Source of the DNA: Arcanobacterium haemolyticum DSM 20595
Lineage (GTDB): Bacteria > Actinomycetota > Actinomycetes > Actinomycetales > Actinomycetaceae
Direction: 5' to 3'
Assembly (NCBI RefSeq): GCF_000092365.1
Contig: NC_014218.1
Span: 1,612,001-1,676,000, forward strand
Length of the DNA stretch: 64,000 bases
How positions within the stretch are numbered: the first letter of the stretch is position 1; every line of letters begins with the position of its first letter. Positions 16,076-24,659 of this stretch are shown here, piece by piece. Position numbers and translations under genes: made by a program. A model generated the notes under the pieces. The model was given only the letters and a program-made list of their open reading frames with translations. It did not search any database and was not told the origin of the DNA.

Positions 16076-17631
16076 GCTTGTCCTTCTTTCTCCATGTCAG
16101 AGGTGTAGTTAAGATCAAAATTGAATTCGGCAGGAGCTTGCAAAACAGTCTTCTTAGACCATGGGAGGAAGGAGAGAAGTAGCGCCGCTCCCCAGATCAG
16201 AACAACCAATCCCCAGCCGTAGACCAACAGATGGGTAGCCGAATAACCACCGTACGGTTCGTTAAGTAATTCGCGGCTATCGCCAACCATCGTGACTGCG
16301 AGCACGAGCGGAGTCACAACACCTACGTTGATGACCCACCAGCCACGAGTTGGGATCGTTGAGATCGCATCCAAGTGCCGTGAAAGTGTTGGGAACATAC
16401 GCATTCCCCACCCAACAATCACCAGAGTCACCAACGCCACCAACGCGATACCGAAAACATTGATGAACTTATCCATAATATCCAGTGTTGCCAGGCCAGA
16501 AACCAGCGAGAACAAGGCCACCGAAATTAGAGCCGCAGAACCGCCAACAACCATCACAGCCTTACGGCGCACCCACCCAAACTTATCCATCGCCGACGAG
16601 ATCGGAACCTCGATGATCGAAAACATCGACGTAAACCCAGCCAAAAACAACGAGCCAAAGAAGAACACACCAAAGATCGGACCACCCGGCATCAGCGAAA
16701 TGATCTTCGGGAAAGCGATAAACGCCATGCCGATCCCAGATGTCACCACATCTCCAACCTGCTGACCAGACGCAGTTGCCATGTAACCCAGCACGGAGAA
16801 CACACCAATTCCCGCTAACACTTCGAAGGACGAATTAGCAAAAGCGACAGTCCACGCCGTCGTCGTCACATCTGTACGACGCTTCAAATACGAAGCCTGC
16901 GTAAGCATAATCCCAAACCCAACCGCGATCGAATAGAAAATCTGGCCATACCCCGCAATCCACACCGAAGGCTTCGCGAGTGCAGACCAATCAGGAGTAA
17001 AGAACGTCTCCAAACCAGCAGCCGCACCCGGCAAAAACAACGCACGCACCGTGATCGCCAGAAAGAACACAATCAACAACGGAACCGCAACCTTCGATAC
17101 CTTCCCCACGCCACGCTCAACACCATGAGACATAACGAAAAGCAATGCACACCACGCCAACACCAACACAACCGCCATATACGGCAAAAACTTACCGCCA
17201 AACACATGCGAATTATCCACTTGCAAGAAATCCTTCATAAAGAAAGCCTCTGGATCATCACCCCACGCCAACGTGACCGAATAATAGGTATAGAACGCTG
17301 CCCACGCCAAAATCGCCATATAGTAGACGGCAATGAAAAATGTGATCGCAGTCTGCACCCAACCCAGCATTTCCGCACGCTTCGAAAGCCTACGAAACGC
17401 AAGCGGTGGAGCGCCACGGAACCGATGCCCAATAGCATAATCGAAGAAAAGCATAGAAATTCCGCCCGTCACCAGCGCAATCACATACGGAATCAAAAAC
17501 GCTCCGCCACCATTTTCGTACGCAATGTACGGGAAACGCCAAATATTTCCCAACCCAATTGCCGATCCGATCGCCGCCGCGAGGAACACTGTACGAGATG
17601 ACCAGACTTCTCTTTCTGACGTAGTAGACAT
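16072..17631 (-). CDS. metP: NSS/SNF family sodium-dependent amino acid transporter (MetP-like)
   Basis: A 519-residue twelve-helix symporter. The first helix carries the Na+/substrate-binding signature GSAIGLGNIWRFPYIAYENG at residues 17-36. The paired small subunit argues for methionine/alanine uptake as in Corynebacterium, but the substrate is inferred. A structured leader with an intrinsic terminator lies about 50 bases upstream of the ATG, suggesting attenuation. Confidence 0.87.
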   Translation of the reverse strand: MSTTSEREVWSSRTVFLAAAIGSAIGLGNIWRFPYIAYENGGGAFLIPYVIALVTGGISMLFFDYAIGHRFRGAPPLAFRRLSKRAEMLGWVQTAITFFIAVYYMAILAWAAFYTYYSVTLAWGDDPEAFFMKDFLQVDNSHVFGGKFLPYMAVVLVLAWCALLFVMSHGVERGVGKVSKVAVPLLIVFFLAITVRALFLPGAAAGLETFFTPDWSALAKPSVWIAGYGQIFYSIAVGFGIMLTQASYLKRRTDVTTTAWTVAFANSSFEVLAGIGVFSVLGYMATASGQQVGDVVTSGIGMAFIAFPKIISLMPGGPIFGVFFFGSLFLAGFTSMFSIIEVPISSAMDKFGWVRRKAVMVVGGSAALISVALFSLVSGLATLDIMDKFINVFGIALVALVTLVIVGWGMRMFPTLSRHLDAISTIPTRGWWVINVGVVTPLVLAVTMVGDSRELLNEPYGGYSATHLLVYGWGLVVLIWGAALLLSFLPWSKKTVLQAPAEFNFDLNYTSDMEKEGQA

Positions 17632-17679
17632 GATGGTACACCTTTAACCATAGAGGGATGAATCTTAAAGAAGATATAG

Positions 17680-17761
17680 AAAAACCCCGGCCTCACTATT
17701 AGGGCTCGGGGTGGGGTGCGCAGGACTGCGGGATGGCGGCTACTCTAGCCTGCACACCCGC
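17680..17761 (-). promoter_or_regulatory. Structured leader with intrinsic terminator upstream of metP
   Basis: Reading the minus strand: GGGTGTGCAGG (17749-17759) pairs with CCTGCGCACCC (17714-17724), one G-T pair. Then CCCCG (17707-17711) pairs with CGGGG (17685-17689) around an extended stem and is followed by TTTTT (17680-17684), an intrinsic terminator. GCGGG (17757-17761) can alternatively pair with CCCGC (17728-17732), which is incompatible with the first helix. This looks like an attenuator of metP, though it could instead be the terminator of the now truncated upstream ABC gene. No known riboswitch core recognised. Confidence 0.5.
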
Positions 17762-17888
17762 TAATAATCTCTGTACTCTTACGCAACATGGTTATGACCA
17801 TATCATTACTATTTCCATAAGGTCAAATTGAGCATGGGATGATGTGACCACGAATACAACTTCACAAGGACTCTTCTACACTAGAACC

Positions 17889-17975
17889 ATGATTGACCAT
17901 CGCGCACTCGTGCCAGCAGTCAATGAAGCACTTGCCCGAGCAGTTGGCGTTTTACCACTCTCTTGGGTTCACTAA
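17889..17975 (+). pseudogene. 28-codon fragment of an unidentified gene
   Basis: Frame begins MIDHRALVPAVNEALARAVG and ends at TAA 17973-17975. TACACT lies seven bases before the ATG, so a promoter and natural start may have survived. The frame stops exactly where the truncated ABC gene on the other strand also stops, which points to a deletion or rearrangement junction near 17972. The parent gene is not recognised. Confidence 0.35.
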
Positions 17976-18337
17976 TATCGTGAAAGCTCAGCTGCCTTAC
18001 GCAAGGACGCACCTGAATCTGAGCGTAGCCCAGCCCAATATTTCAGCAGCTGGCGTCCACTAGTTTTACGTGGAACATGTAGTTCACCAGGAAGATAGCC
18101 GATCTTCGCGCGCACTTGAGGGCCACTATTTTTCGGATCTACACCTAGCACTCTAACTGTTCCACTAGTTGGGCGCACAAGATCGCAGAGAATACGCATA
18201 AATGTAGACTTTCCTGCACCGTTCGGTCCAATCACGCCGAAGACGACACCTTCAGGAATGCTAAGGTTCATCGAGTTCAACGCGGTGTCATCTTTATATC
18301 GCTTGGTCAGATTGATAGCTTCAACTGCATCTGCCAT
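17972..18337 (-). pseudogene. Truncated ABC transporter ATPase
   Basis: 121 codons with a good start (GGGAGGTG ahead of ATG 18337) and an intact Walker A, GPNGAGKST, followed by TSGTVRVLGVDPKN and IGYLPGELHVPRK, which resemble drug/antibiotic exporter ATPases. The frame ends at a TAG just after KAAELSRY, before the LSGGQ signature, Walker B and H loop. It therefore cannot hydrolyse ATP. The 3' half has been lost at the junction near 17972; no permease gene remains beside it. Confidence 0.8.
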
Positions 18338-18465
18338 ATGGCACCTCCCAGGCATTATTCGCGTTGCAAAGTCTGGTTTAAACAGGCAGCGCATCAACAT
18401 TTGAGCTAAATCGTACTCGCTTCATTCTCCAACCGCCCGTAGCCGTTCCGTTATAGATATGCAGG

Positions 18466-18543
18466 TGCCACATAAGCGGCTGGCGGCACAGGAGTGCCGT
18501 ATACGGCACTCCTGTGCTCTGTGCCGCCGATCGGGCGCCGGCA
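18466..18543. repeat. 78-bp palindromic element, copy A
   Basis: 78 bases that recur at 24660-24737 in the same orientation with only two differences (positions 16 and 43 of the element). The core at 18487-18516 is a perfect 30-base palindrome built on GAGTGCCGTATACGGCACTC, and an outer pair GGCGGCACAG / CTGTGCCGCC can form a competing stem. It begins TGCCACATAAGCGGC and ends GGGCGCCGGCA. It lies 33 bases beyond the sulfatase stop. It may be a REP/MITE-like element, or a site used in acquiring the intervening 6 kb. Confidence 0.9.
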
Positions 18544-18576
18544 TGCCGAGTAACAAGCTGGAAACGTTGCTGCCTC

Positions 18577-19998
18577 CTACTTTCTTAACGAATCATCTCC
18601 ATCGAGGCATTCTTCCTCTAATACATACAACCGCGAATCCCCATACCCCGTGCTAGGCGGATGGATTTGTCCGCGTCCACGCACGTCACGATCAAAAGCC
18701 CGATTTATCGCCGTCTCATGGGCGGCAAACCATTGGTCAAGTTGCGTGGCAAGCTGTGCTTGAATATGGCTGTATTCAGGAGTGTCTGCCACGTTGTGAC
18801 GTTCTTCAGAATCGGTACGGAAATCATATAATTCACGTGGCCCATCGAAACGATCAATAAACTTATAGTCCCCTACCCGGATCATACGCCCGCCGCCATA
18901 TTCATCGAATACCATGACAGGATCTGTGTTTTCTCGCTCTTCCCCGCGCACGAGCGCGGCCACTGATCCAGCCGCACGTAACGGATCTGTTGGAGCAGCT
19001 ACTCCTGCTAGATCACAGACAGTTTCAAAGAACGAGCAAGCTGAGACATGTTCGACGACGGTGCGCCGTTCCGATTGTTGCGGAAGGTGCATCATGCACG
19101 GCACACGTACAGAGTTCTCCCAGAAGTTGAGCGGAAAGGTACCGTTGCCTTTGCCCCACAAGCCATGGTGTCCACAACTAAATCCGTTGTCTGCCATGTA
19201 GATGAATACAGTATCATCGCTAAGTCCGTGGGTTGAGAGCGCCTCGTTGATTTGCCCGATCGCACGATCAACCCCACTCAACGAGGCCGCATATCCTCGC
19301 AAGCTCGGAACTGGATCAGAAAATGCGTCGGCGAAATCGTTGTAGGTCTGTGTCCACGGATGTGGCGTTTCACGAGGAATCGACGGGAAATCCGTATCTT
19401 TGTATAAATCTAGTAAATCTTGTGGATGGTTATCGATCCATGGCGAATGCGGCGCCGTGAAGTTCACGAGGAGGAAAAAGGGCTTCGCCTCATCGCGTGT
19501 AGATAGGAAATCACAGGCACGATCCGCCACTGCGTAGGTGAAATACTCCGGCTCACTCGCTTCCTCACCGTTATCGTCCCAAATTGGGGCTTCATAGTAG
19601 GGTCCACCGCCGTATCGGTGTGCATACCAATAATCAAAGCCAGCTGCAGGCTGTTTAGATGTCCCAACATGCCATTTGCCCACCATTGCGCAAGAATATC
19701 CGCTCTTCTTTAGCACTTCAGGCAATGTAAGAACATCGGAAAGAAAGTTTTCTTCACGATCGTCAGGGTGACGCCCTCCCACAAGCCAGTCGTGGATTCC
19801 ATGAGCCGACGGCATCCGCCCAGTAAGTAACGATCCGCGAGCAGGTGAACAGACCGGAGAAGCACAATAGTAGTTTTCGAAAACCGTTGATTGCGCGGAT
19901 AATTCATCAAGGTTTGGGGTCTGCAACTCCGGCCAATGTTCGCTCGTTGCCCATGGCCCCTGATCATCGGTTACTACGACCACAAAGTTGGTTGTCAT
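18577..19998 (-). CDS. Cytosolic Cys-type sulfatase
   Basis: A 473-residue arylsulfatase-superfamily hydrolase. Metal ligands DD at 11-12 and the formylglycine motif CSPAR at 50-54 (in SPVCSPARGSLLTG) are in place; a second metal site lies in MADNGFSCGHHGLWGKGN. Cys50 must be oxidised to formylglycine; the radical SAM maturase for this is at 22618. No signal peptide is present, so the enzyme should act on an imported sulfate ester. The long C-terminal region after 430 ends with an unusual acidic tail. Divergent from a LacI regulator. Substrate unknown. Confidence 0.9.
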   Translation of the reverse strand: MTTNFVVVVTDDQGPWATSEHWPELQTPNLDELSAQSTVFENYYCASPVCSPARGSLLTGRMPSAHGIHDWLVGGRHPDDREENFLSDVLTLPEVLKKSGYSCAMVGKWHVGTSKQPAAGFDYWYAHRYGGGPYYEAPIWDDNGEEASEPEYFTYAVADRACDFLSTRDEAKPFFLLVNFTAPHSPWIDNHPQDLLDLYKDTDFPSIPRETPHPWTQTYNDFADAFSDPVPSLRGYAASLSGVDRAIGQINEALSTHGLSDDTVFIYMADNGFSCGHHGLWGKGNGTFPLNFWENSVRVPCMMHLPQQSERRTVVEHVSACSFFETVCDLAGVAAPTDPLRAAGSVAALVRGEERENTDPVMVFDEYGGGRMIRVGDYKFIDRFDGPRELYDFRTDSEERHNVADTPEYSHIQAQLATQLDQWFAAHETAINRAFDRDVRGRGQIHPPSTGYGDSRLYVLEEECLDGDDSLRK

Positions 19999-20043
19999 TG
20001 TTATATCCTGAATTTTCTTTGTCTACCATCTAAATGACGGGGT

Positions 20044-20059
20044 TTTCACCCCTGTGAAA
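20044..20059. promoter_or_regulatory. Possible operator between sulfatase and LacI genes
   Basis: TTTCAC and GTGAAA separated by CCCT form a short palindrome in the divergent sulfatase/lacI intergenic region, close to the regulator start. It could be an operator for autoregulation; the central bases are not the CG usual in LacI-family sites, so confidence is low. Confidence 0.3.
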
Positions 20060-20074
20060 GAGAGGTTGATCCTG

Positions 20075-21088
20075 ATGCCACGAGCTACCCGAAAAGACGT
20101 TGCCAAGCTAGCCGGTGTATCTGTAGCCACAGTTTCCCATATCTTGAACGGACGCGGCGCGGAGCTCGGATTCTCATCCGATACCGCTATGCGTGTAAAG
20201 AATGCGGCGAAGCAAGTTGGATATATTGCGCATCCATCGGCACGTAACTTTCGGTACCAAAAGAGCCAAGTTATCGCGTTGTTCACCACTGAGGTGCCCA
20301 CCTCTCTGAAACTTCCAATTTTCAATGAACTACTGACCACTATCATTGATCACATGCTTCCGGCAGGATACTTCGTCTTACCAGTGCCGATCACGGAAGA
20401 CCCATACACGACGATAGAATCGACATTGCGTGAAGTCTATCTTGCTGGTGCGATTGTGCGCGATGATCTTGCACTGCGGAAGGTAGCTCCATTACTCGAG
20501 CTGAATGATATCCCCTCAGTTTGGATTAATACTGGTCTTTCGGATCCACTTTCACCCGATCTGACAACAGTGGTTATTGACGAGAAACCTGGTGTCTCAG
20601 ACGTGCTTGCAGCGGTAAGGACAGATAGAGCACACAATCAACTGATTGTGCATGGGCCAGGTAAGCCTTCCGGACGAAACGATGAGTTCTTTCACCATTT
20701 TCCTTCAGCCACCGAGGTTGAACTCCCGGGGTGGCTCTACCGCGATGGATATGCGGCTGGCAAGGCGGTACTCGATTTAAATCCGAATCTCATTTTTGCG
20801 ACAAACGATCACATAGCCCATGGCCTCCTACAGTACTTCCGTGAGCACAGGATTGACATCACCCCAGATTTCCAGCTCTTTGGTTTCGGTGACGCCGAAC
20901 AGAATTCGACGTCACCAAACCAACTCACAACAGTCACATGGCCACTGCCGCAAGCTGCATCAATCGCAGCAAATCTTCTGCTTTCACACATACACGGAGG
21001 AGTTCCCTTACCAAAAGGTATACAACGCATCTTGCCTACAACTGCACGGCTAGGCGAGACAACCGTAAACCTCTCCCCTGCTTTCTAG
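20075..21088 (+). CDS. LacI family regulator of the sulfatase module
   Basis: A 337-residue regulator with an N-terminal helix-turn-helix (KDVAKLAGVSVATVSHILNG), hinge helix (HPSARNFRYQKSQ) and ligand-binding domain. ATG 20075 starts the HTH; an in-frame GTG at 20054 overlaps its likely ribosome-binding region. Its TAG overlaps the convergent TAG of the MFS gene within a shared CTAG. Placed between the sulfatase and its presumed importer, it probably senses the desulfated product or the sulfate ester. Confidence 0.88.
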   Translation: MPRATRKDVAKLAGVSVATVSHILNGRGAELGFSSDTAMRVKNAAKQVGYIAHPSARNFRYQKSQVIALFTTEVPTSLKLPIFNELLTTIIDHMLPAGYFVLPVPITEDPYTTIESTLREVYLAGAIVRDDLALRKVAPLLELNDIPSVWINTGLSDPLSPDLTTVVIDEKPGVSDVLAAVRTDRAHNQLIVHGPGKPSGRNDEFFHHFPSATEVELPGWLYRDGYAAGKAVLDLNPNLIFATNDHIAHGLLQYFREHRIDITPDFQLFGFGDAEQNSTSPNQLTTVTWPLPQAASIAANLLLSHIHGGVPLPKGIQRILPTTARLGETTVNLSPAF

Positions 21089-22449
21089 TTGGCTACCGCT
21101 ATATCACCTTCTGACACGTCTTCGAGGTTCTCAGCGGTGGAGGCAAGCCATGGATTTGCCCACACCAAGATGAACATCAAGAGGTAGACGATCGCGAAAG
21201 GCGCGATCGCGTAATATCCATACTGTGCGACTAACACTGGGACAAGGAAAGATACCGTCGCCGACATGATGCGCGCCATCGACTGGGTAAAGCCGGCTCC
21301 AAAGCCGCGAAGTTCCGTCGGATATGCTTCCACCGACCATACTAGTGCGAGCATTCCCGGCCCGAAATAGGTGGTAAAACTCCAGACCACGAACGCGATA
21401 AAAAGAATAACGTTTGCCATCGATCCAAACAAGCCAAGCGTTGCTGCTGCGACTGTTAGAACGAGCGCAGTAATCATACCGAGTGTTCGGCGGTTGACTC
21501 GATCAATAAAGAACGCGCCAATAAACAAAGCAATAAATGCGACCACATTAGCAAGTAACGACACTGTAAGGTTCGCCGATGCCGGCATGCCAGCCTGTTC
21601 GAAAATCACCGGGCCGAGGAAAGAGACAACCGGACCGGCAGTAGAATTGAGCATGAAAAATGCAGTACACACAAGCACGCGGCGGCGCGCATCGCCCTTG
21701 AAAAGTTTACGATATTCGCGATTTGTCTTAGGTTTAGGTTGAGCTTGCGTCATCTCATTCTCAAGGCCGAGCGCTCGGATAATTGTCCACGCCTTTTCAA
21801 CCTGACCATTTTGGATTAACCAACGTGGAGACTCTGGAAGGCGCTTGCGCAAGAAAAGAACAACCGCAGCAGGAACGGCAGCGAAAGCAAACATTCCACG
21901 CCAAATCCAGTCATGATGATTTTCTGGCACTGCCCAGTACAAAACCATCGCAAAAATAATTGCGAACATCGCACCTAGGACCATCATTATGTTCAGTAAA
22001 GAGCCGGTGATCCTTCCGCGGCGTGCCTTCGGAGCAATCTCTGCCAGATATGCTGCAGATGTAGACAGATCCATTCCTATCGCGACGCCGATGAGGAACC
22101 GCAACGCCCAAAGCATCCACACATGCGTTATTGCCGCCGCTAGTAATGCGGTGATGATGAAAATCCATAGGTTGAAAGCAAAAACTTTCTTTCTACCTAT
22201 CCGGTCAGACAAATCGCCAAAGACAATCAGCCCCACTGCCGTGCCAAGAAAGGAGATCGCAACAAGCAAGCCTTTGTCACCTGGTGTGAGGGAAAATGAC
22301 GAAGATAGAAATACCATCGCAACACCGATGACAGCCAAATCGTAGCCATCAATGAACTCTCCAAACGCGATCAGCGTAGACGAGTGCCTTTTAATAAAAC
22401 GTGCATCTTTCTCTGAGATCTCCTCAGATGCGAGACTCCGTGAACTCAT
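21085..22449 (-). CDS. MFS transporter (sugar/acid porter type), presumed sulfate-ester importer
   Basis: A 454-residue twelve-helix major facilitator. The inter-helix signature GDLSDRIGRKKVF (loop 2-3) and the loop 8-9 equivalent FIDRVNRRTLG are visible, and R-x-G-R-I-T and PESPRWL follow the sugar-porter pattern. In this context it likely brings a sulfated organic compound into the cytoplasm for the signal-less sulfatase; this is inference. The 168-base region to the maturase contains operator-like palindromes. Confidence 0.85.
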   Translation of the reverse strand: MSSRSLASEEISEKDARFIKRHSSTLIAFGEFIDGYDLAVIGVAMVFLSSSFSLTPGDKGLLVAISFLGTAVGLIVFGDLSDRIGRKKVFAFNLWIFIITALLAAAITHVWMLWALRFLIGVAIGMDLSTSAAYLAEIAPKARRGRITGSLLNIMMVLGAMFAIIFAMVLYWAVPENHHDWIWRGMFAFAAVPAAVVLFLRKRLPESPRWLIQNGQVEKAWTIIRALGLENEMTQAQPKPKTNREYRKLFKGDARRRVLVCTAFFMLNSTAGPVVSFLGPVIFEQAGMPASANLTVSLLANVVAFIALFIGAFFIDRVNRRTLGMITALVLTVAAATLGLFGSMANVILFIAFVVWSFTTYFGPGMLALVWSVEAYPTELRGFGAGFTQSMARIMSATVSFLVPVLVAQYGYYAIAPFAIVYLLMFILVWANPWLASTAENLEDVSEGDIAVAN

Positions 22450-22501
22450 TCGAACTCCCCTTTGAGTGAATTGTAGATGTGAGTTATGATCTCAAAAGAG
22501 A

Positions 22502-22519
22502 TATTATCACGTGATAATA
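22502..22519. promoter_or_regulatory. Perfect 18-bp LacI-type operator candidate
   Basis: TATTATCACGTGATAATA is a perfect palindrome with central CG in the divergent region between the MFS and maturase genes. This is the expected place for the LacI regulator at 20075 to control both directions. A second CG-centred palindromic core, AAACGTTT at 22528-22535, lies just downstream. Confidence 0.6.
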
Positions 22520-22617
22520 GATGCACCAAACGTTTCCCACAACAAGGTCCTGACTCTCGATTTAACCGAGTAAAATCTTGTGGAAAAGCTTAGCCATGAG
22601 GAGGTGGCGCAACAACA

Positions 22618-23871
22618 ATGCATGCCGTGCCTGCACAACGAATGCCGATCTCCGTCGTCACAAAACCCACTGGTTCATCTTGCAACCTCGACTGCTCTTA
22701 CTGTTTCTTCCTCTCAAAAGAACTCCTCTACAACCAGAAAAAACAGCGCATGAGCGATGAAACACTCGAACAGTTCATACGCAAATTCCTGACCATAAAT
22801 CCAGACGGGCCCGTCACGCTCCTCTGGCAAGGCGGAGAACCAACCCTACGTGGAATTGATTTCTTCAAACGCGCAATCGAACTAGGCGAAAAATACCGCC
22901 GCCCAGCGCAATACGTCACACACGCAATCCAAACAAACGGCACCCTTATCAACAGCACCTGGGCACAGTTCTTCGCAGAAAACCGTTTCCTCGTAGGTAT
23001 CTCAATCGACGGCCCCGCCCCTCTCCACGATACCTACCGCACCAATCGTGCAGGACGCGCCTCCCATTCACAAGTAATCCGCGGATGGAAGTATCTGCAA
23101 GACGCCGGCGTTGACACGAACATCCTGTGCACCATACACGCAGCAAATCAAGATCACCCCATAGAAATCTATCGGTATTTCAGGGACCAATTAGATGCGC
23201 GTTTTATTCAATTCATCCCAATCGTCGAACGCGTTCCCGAGCAACACATTCACGCTGTCAAAAATGGTTGGAACGCACAGACAGGAATCCTGTATCGACA
23301 AGATGGAACAGCAGTAACCGCCCGAAGCGTCACCCCCAAAAAATATGGCGCTTTCCTTTCTACAATTTTCGACGAATGGATTAAAAACGACGTTGGCGAT
23401 GTCTTTGTCCAAGACTTCGACTCAGCGCTGTCCGCACTTTTCCATCAAGCGACAGTCTGCGTGCACGCTCCAGAATGCGGCAATAACCTGGCACTTGAGT
23501 TCAACGGCGACATCTACACTTGTGACCATTGGGTCGAACCCGAATGGAAACTCGGCAACATTTGCACAACAAACTTTTCATCACTCCTCACAACCGAAAC
23601 GATGCAAAAATTTGCGCAAAAGAAACGTGCAAAACTGCCAGCAACGTGCCACAACTGTGGCGTATTGCGCCTCTGTAACGGCGGATGCCCCAAGGATCGC
23701 TTCATACAGGACGACGGCGGCCCGAACAACTATCTATGCTCAGGATACCAACAGTTTTATACACATATTTTGCCAGACCTCATCGCCATGGGAAAGCTCT
23801 TACAGGCAGGAAAGAGAGCCAGTCTCATTCGCGACCCACAGGTACGCGCTCAGATGCGCCCAAAGGAGTAA
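22618..23871 (+). CDS. Anaerobic sulfatase-maturating radical SAM enzyme
   Basis: A 417-residue radical SAM/SPASM protein that converts the sulfatase active-site Cys or Ser to formylglycine. The SAM-binding cluster motif CNLDCSYC has Cys22, Cys26 and Cys29. The LLWQGGEPTLRG loop follows near 74. The SPASM cysteines are visible in VCVHAPECGNN, IYTCDHW, ATCHNCGVLRLCNGGCPKDRF and LCSGYQ, which would hold two auxiliary clusters. The start at 22618 has GGAGG about 13 bases upstream; ATG 22642 is possible. Pairs with the Cys-type sulfatase at 18577. Confidence 0.92.
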   Translation: MHAVPAQRMPISVVTKPTGSSCNLDCSYCFFLSKELLYNQKKQRMSDETLEQFIRKFLTINPDGPVTLLWQGGEPTLRGIDFFKRAIELGEKYRRPAQYVTHAIQTNGTLINSTWAQFFAENRFLVGISIDGPAPLHDTYRTNRAGRASHSQVIRGWKYLQDAGVDTNILCTIHAANQDHPIEIYRYFRDQLDARFIQFIPIVERVPEQHIHAVKNGWNAQTGILYRQDGTAVTARSVTPKKYGAFLSTIFDEWIKNDVGDVFVQDFDSALSALFHQATVCVHAPECGNNLALEFNGDIYTCDHWVEPEWKLGNICTTNFSSLLTTETMQKFAQKKRAKLPATCHNCGVLRLCNGGCPKDRFIQDDGGPNNYLCSGYQQFYTHILPDLIAMGKLLQAGKRASLIRDPQVRAQMRPKE

Positions 23872-23875
23872 CACA

Positions 23876-24622
23876 ATGATTGCAGCTAGTTTGGCTGGAA
23901 TTACCATCGGAACTATCGTGGGAGTGCTCGGAGCAGGTGGAGGAATTCTTGCCGTTCCTATCTTGATTTACGTACTCGAGCAGACTCCGTACAACGCCAC
24001 AGCTGAATCATTAGTGATTGTTGGGCTTACAGCCTTCATTGCGATGCTCATGCGATGGAGATCAATCCAATTCAGAGAAGGATTCATCTTCAGCGGTGGT
24101 GCGATCGCCGGCGCGGTTATTGGTTCGCGGCTAACCCCACTCGTTGACGGAAACTTTCTCCTCGCCCTCTTCTCTGTACTGCTCTTGTGCATTGGCATAA
24201 CAATGCTGACAAAAGTTCTACGCGGTACCGGCAATGAAGAGATACACCAAATCTCCCGCAAGCCAATCATAACGGTAACACTCACCGCTCTTGGAACTGG
24301 AATCTTGACCGGTTTCTTTGGGGTAGGTGGCGGGTTTGTTGTAGTGCCTGCGCTCGTTTTTGTACTCGGTATCCCCATTCGGTTTGCATCAGCCACATCC
24401 TTACTGGTGATGGTACTGACGGCAGCAAGCGGATTACTCGCTCGAATCGGCACCGGCGTAATCATCGACTGGAAAGTGACACTTGCTTTCAGCTTCGCTT
24501 CCATGTTTGGCGGATTCATTGGCGGCCCTTTATCAAACAGACTTCCAGCAAAGGCTCTTTCGGTGATCTTTGGATGCCTCCTCATAGGCGTTGCTCTGTT
24601 CATCGCAGTGATGAACTGCTAA
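23876..24622 (+). CDS. TauE/SafE family anion exporter
   Basis: A 248-residue membrane protein with two repeats, each opening with a glycine-rich turn: GVLGAGGGILAVP near 16-28 and FFGVGGGFVVVP in the second half. Families of this type move sulfite, sulfoacetate or related anions. Translation starts at ATG 23876 behind AAGGAG, four bases after the maturase stop; a longer apparent frame beginning at 23345 is an artefact of the overlapping maturase. Likely exports the sulfate or sulfite released by the cytosolic sulfatase (inference). Confidence 0.88.
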   Translation: MIAASLAGITIGTIVGVLGAGGGILAVPILIYVLEQTPYNATAESLVIVGLTAFIAMLMRWRSIQFREGFIFSGGAIAGAVIGSRLTPLVDGNFLLALFSVLLLCIGITMLTKVLRGTGNEEIHQISRKPIITVTLTALGTGILTGFFGVGGGFVVVPALVFVLGIPIRFASATSLLVMVLTAASGLLARIGTGVIIDWKVTLAFSFASMFGGFIGGPLSNRLPAKALSVIFGCLLIGVALFIAVMNC

Positions 24623-24659
24623 ATGAATCAATCACATCTGACTTATGCCTTCATTCTGA

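Noticed and set aside
17680-17761. Glycine or SAM riboswitch upstream of the NSS transporter
   Set aside because: Helices and a terminator are present, but none of the conserved core bases of these classes could be found; kept only as an unclassified leader.
23345-24622. 425-codon frame that would extend the TauE/SafE protein at its N-terminus
   Set aside because: The first 177 codons are out-of-frame maturase sequence; ATG 23876 has its own AAGGAG.
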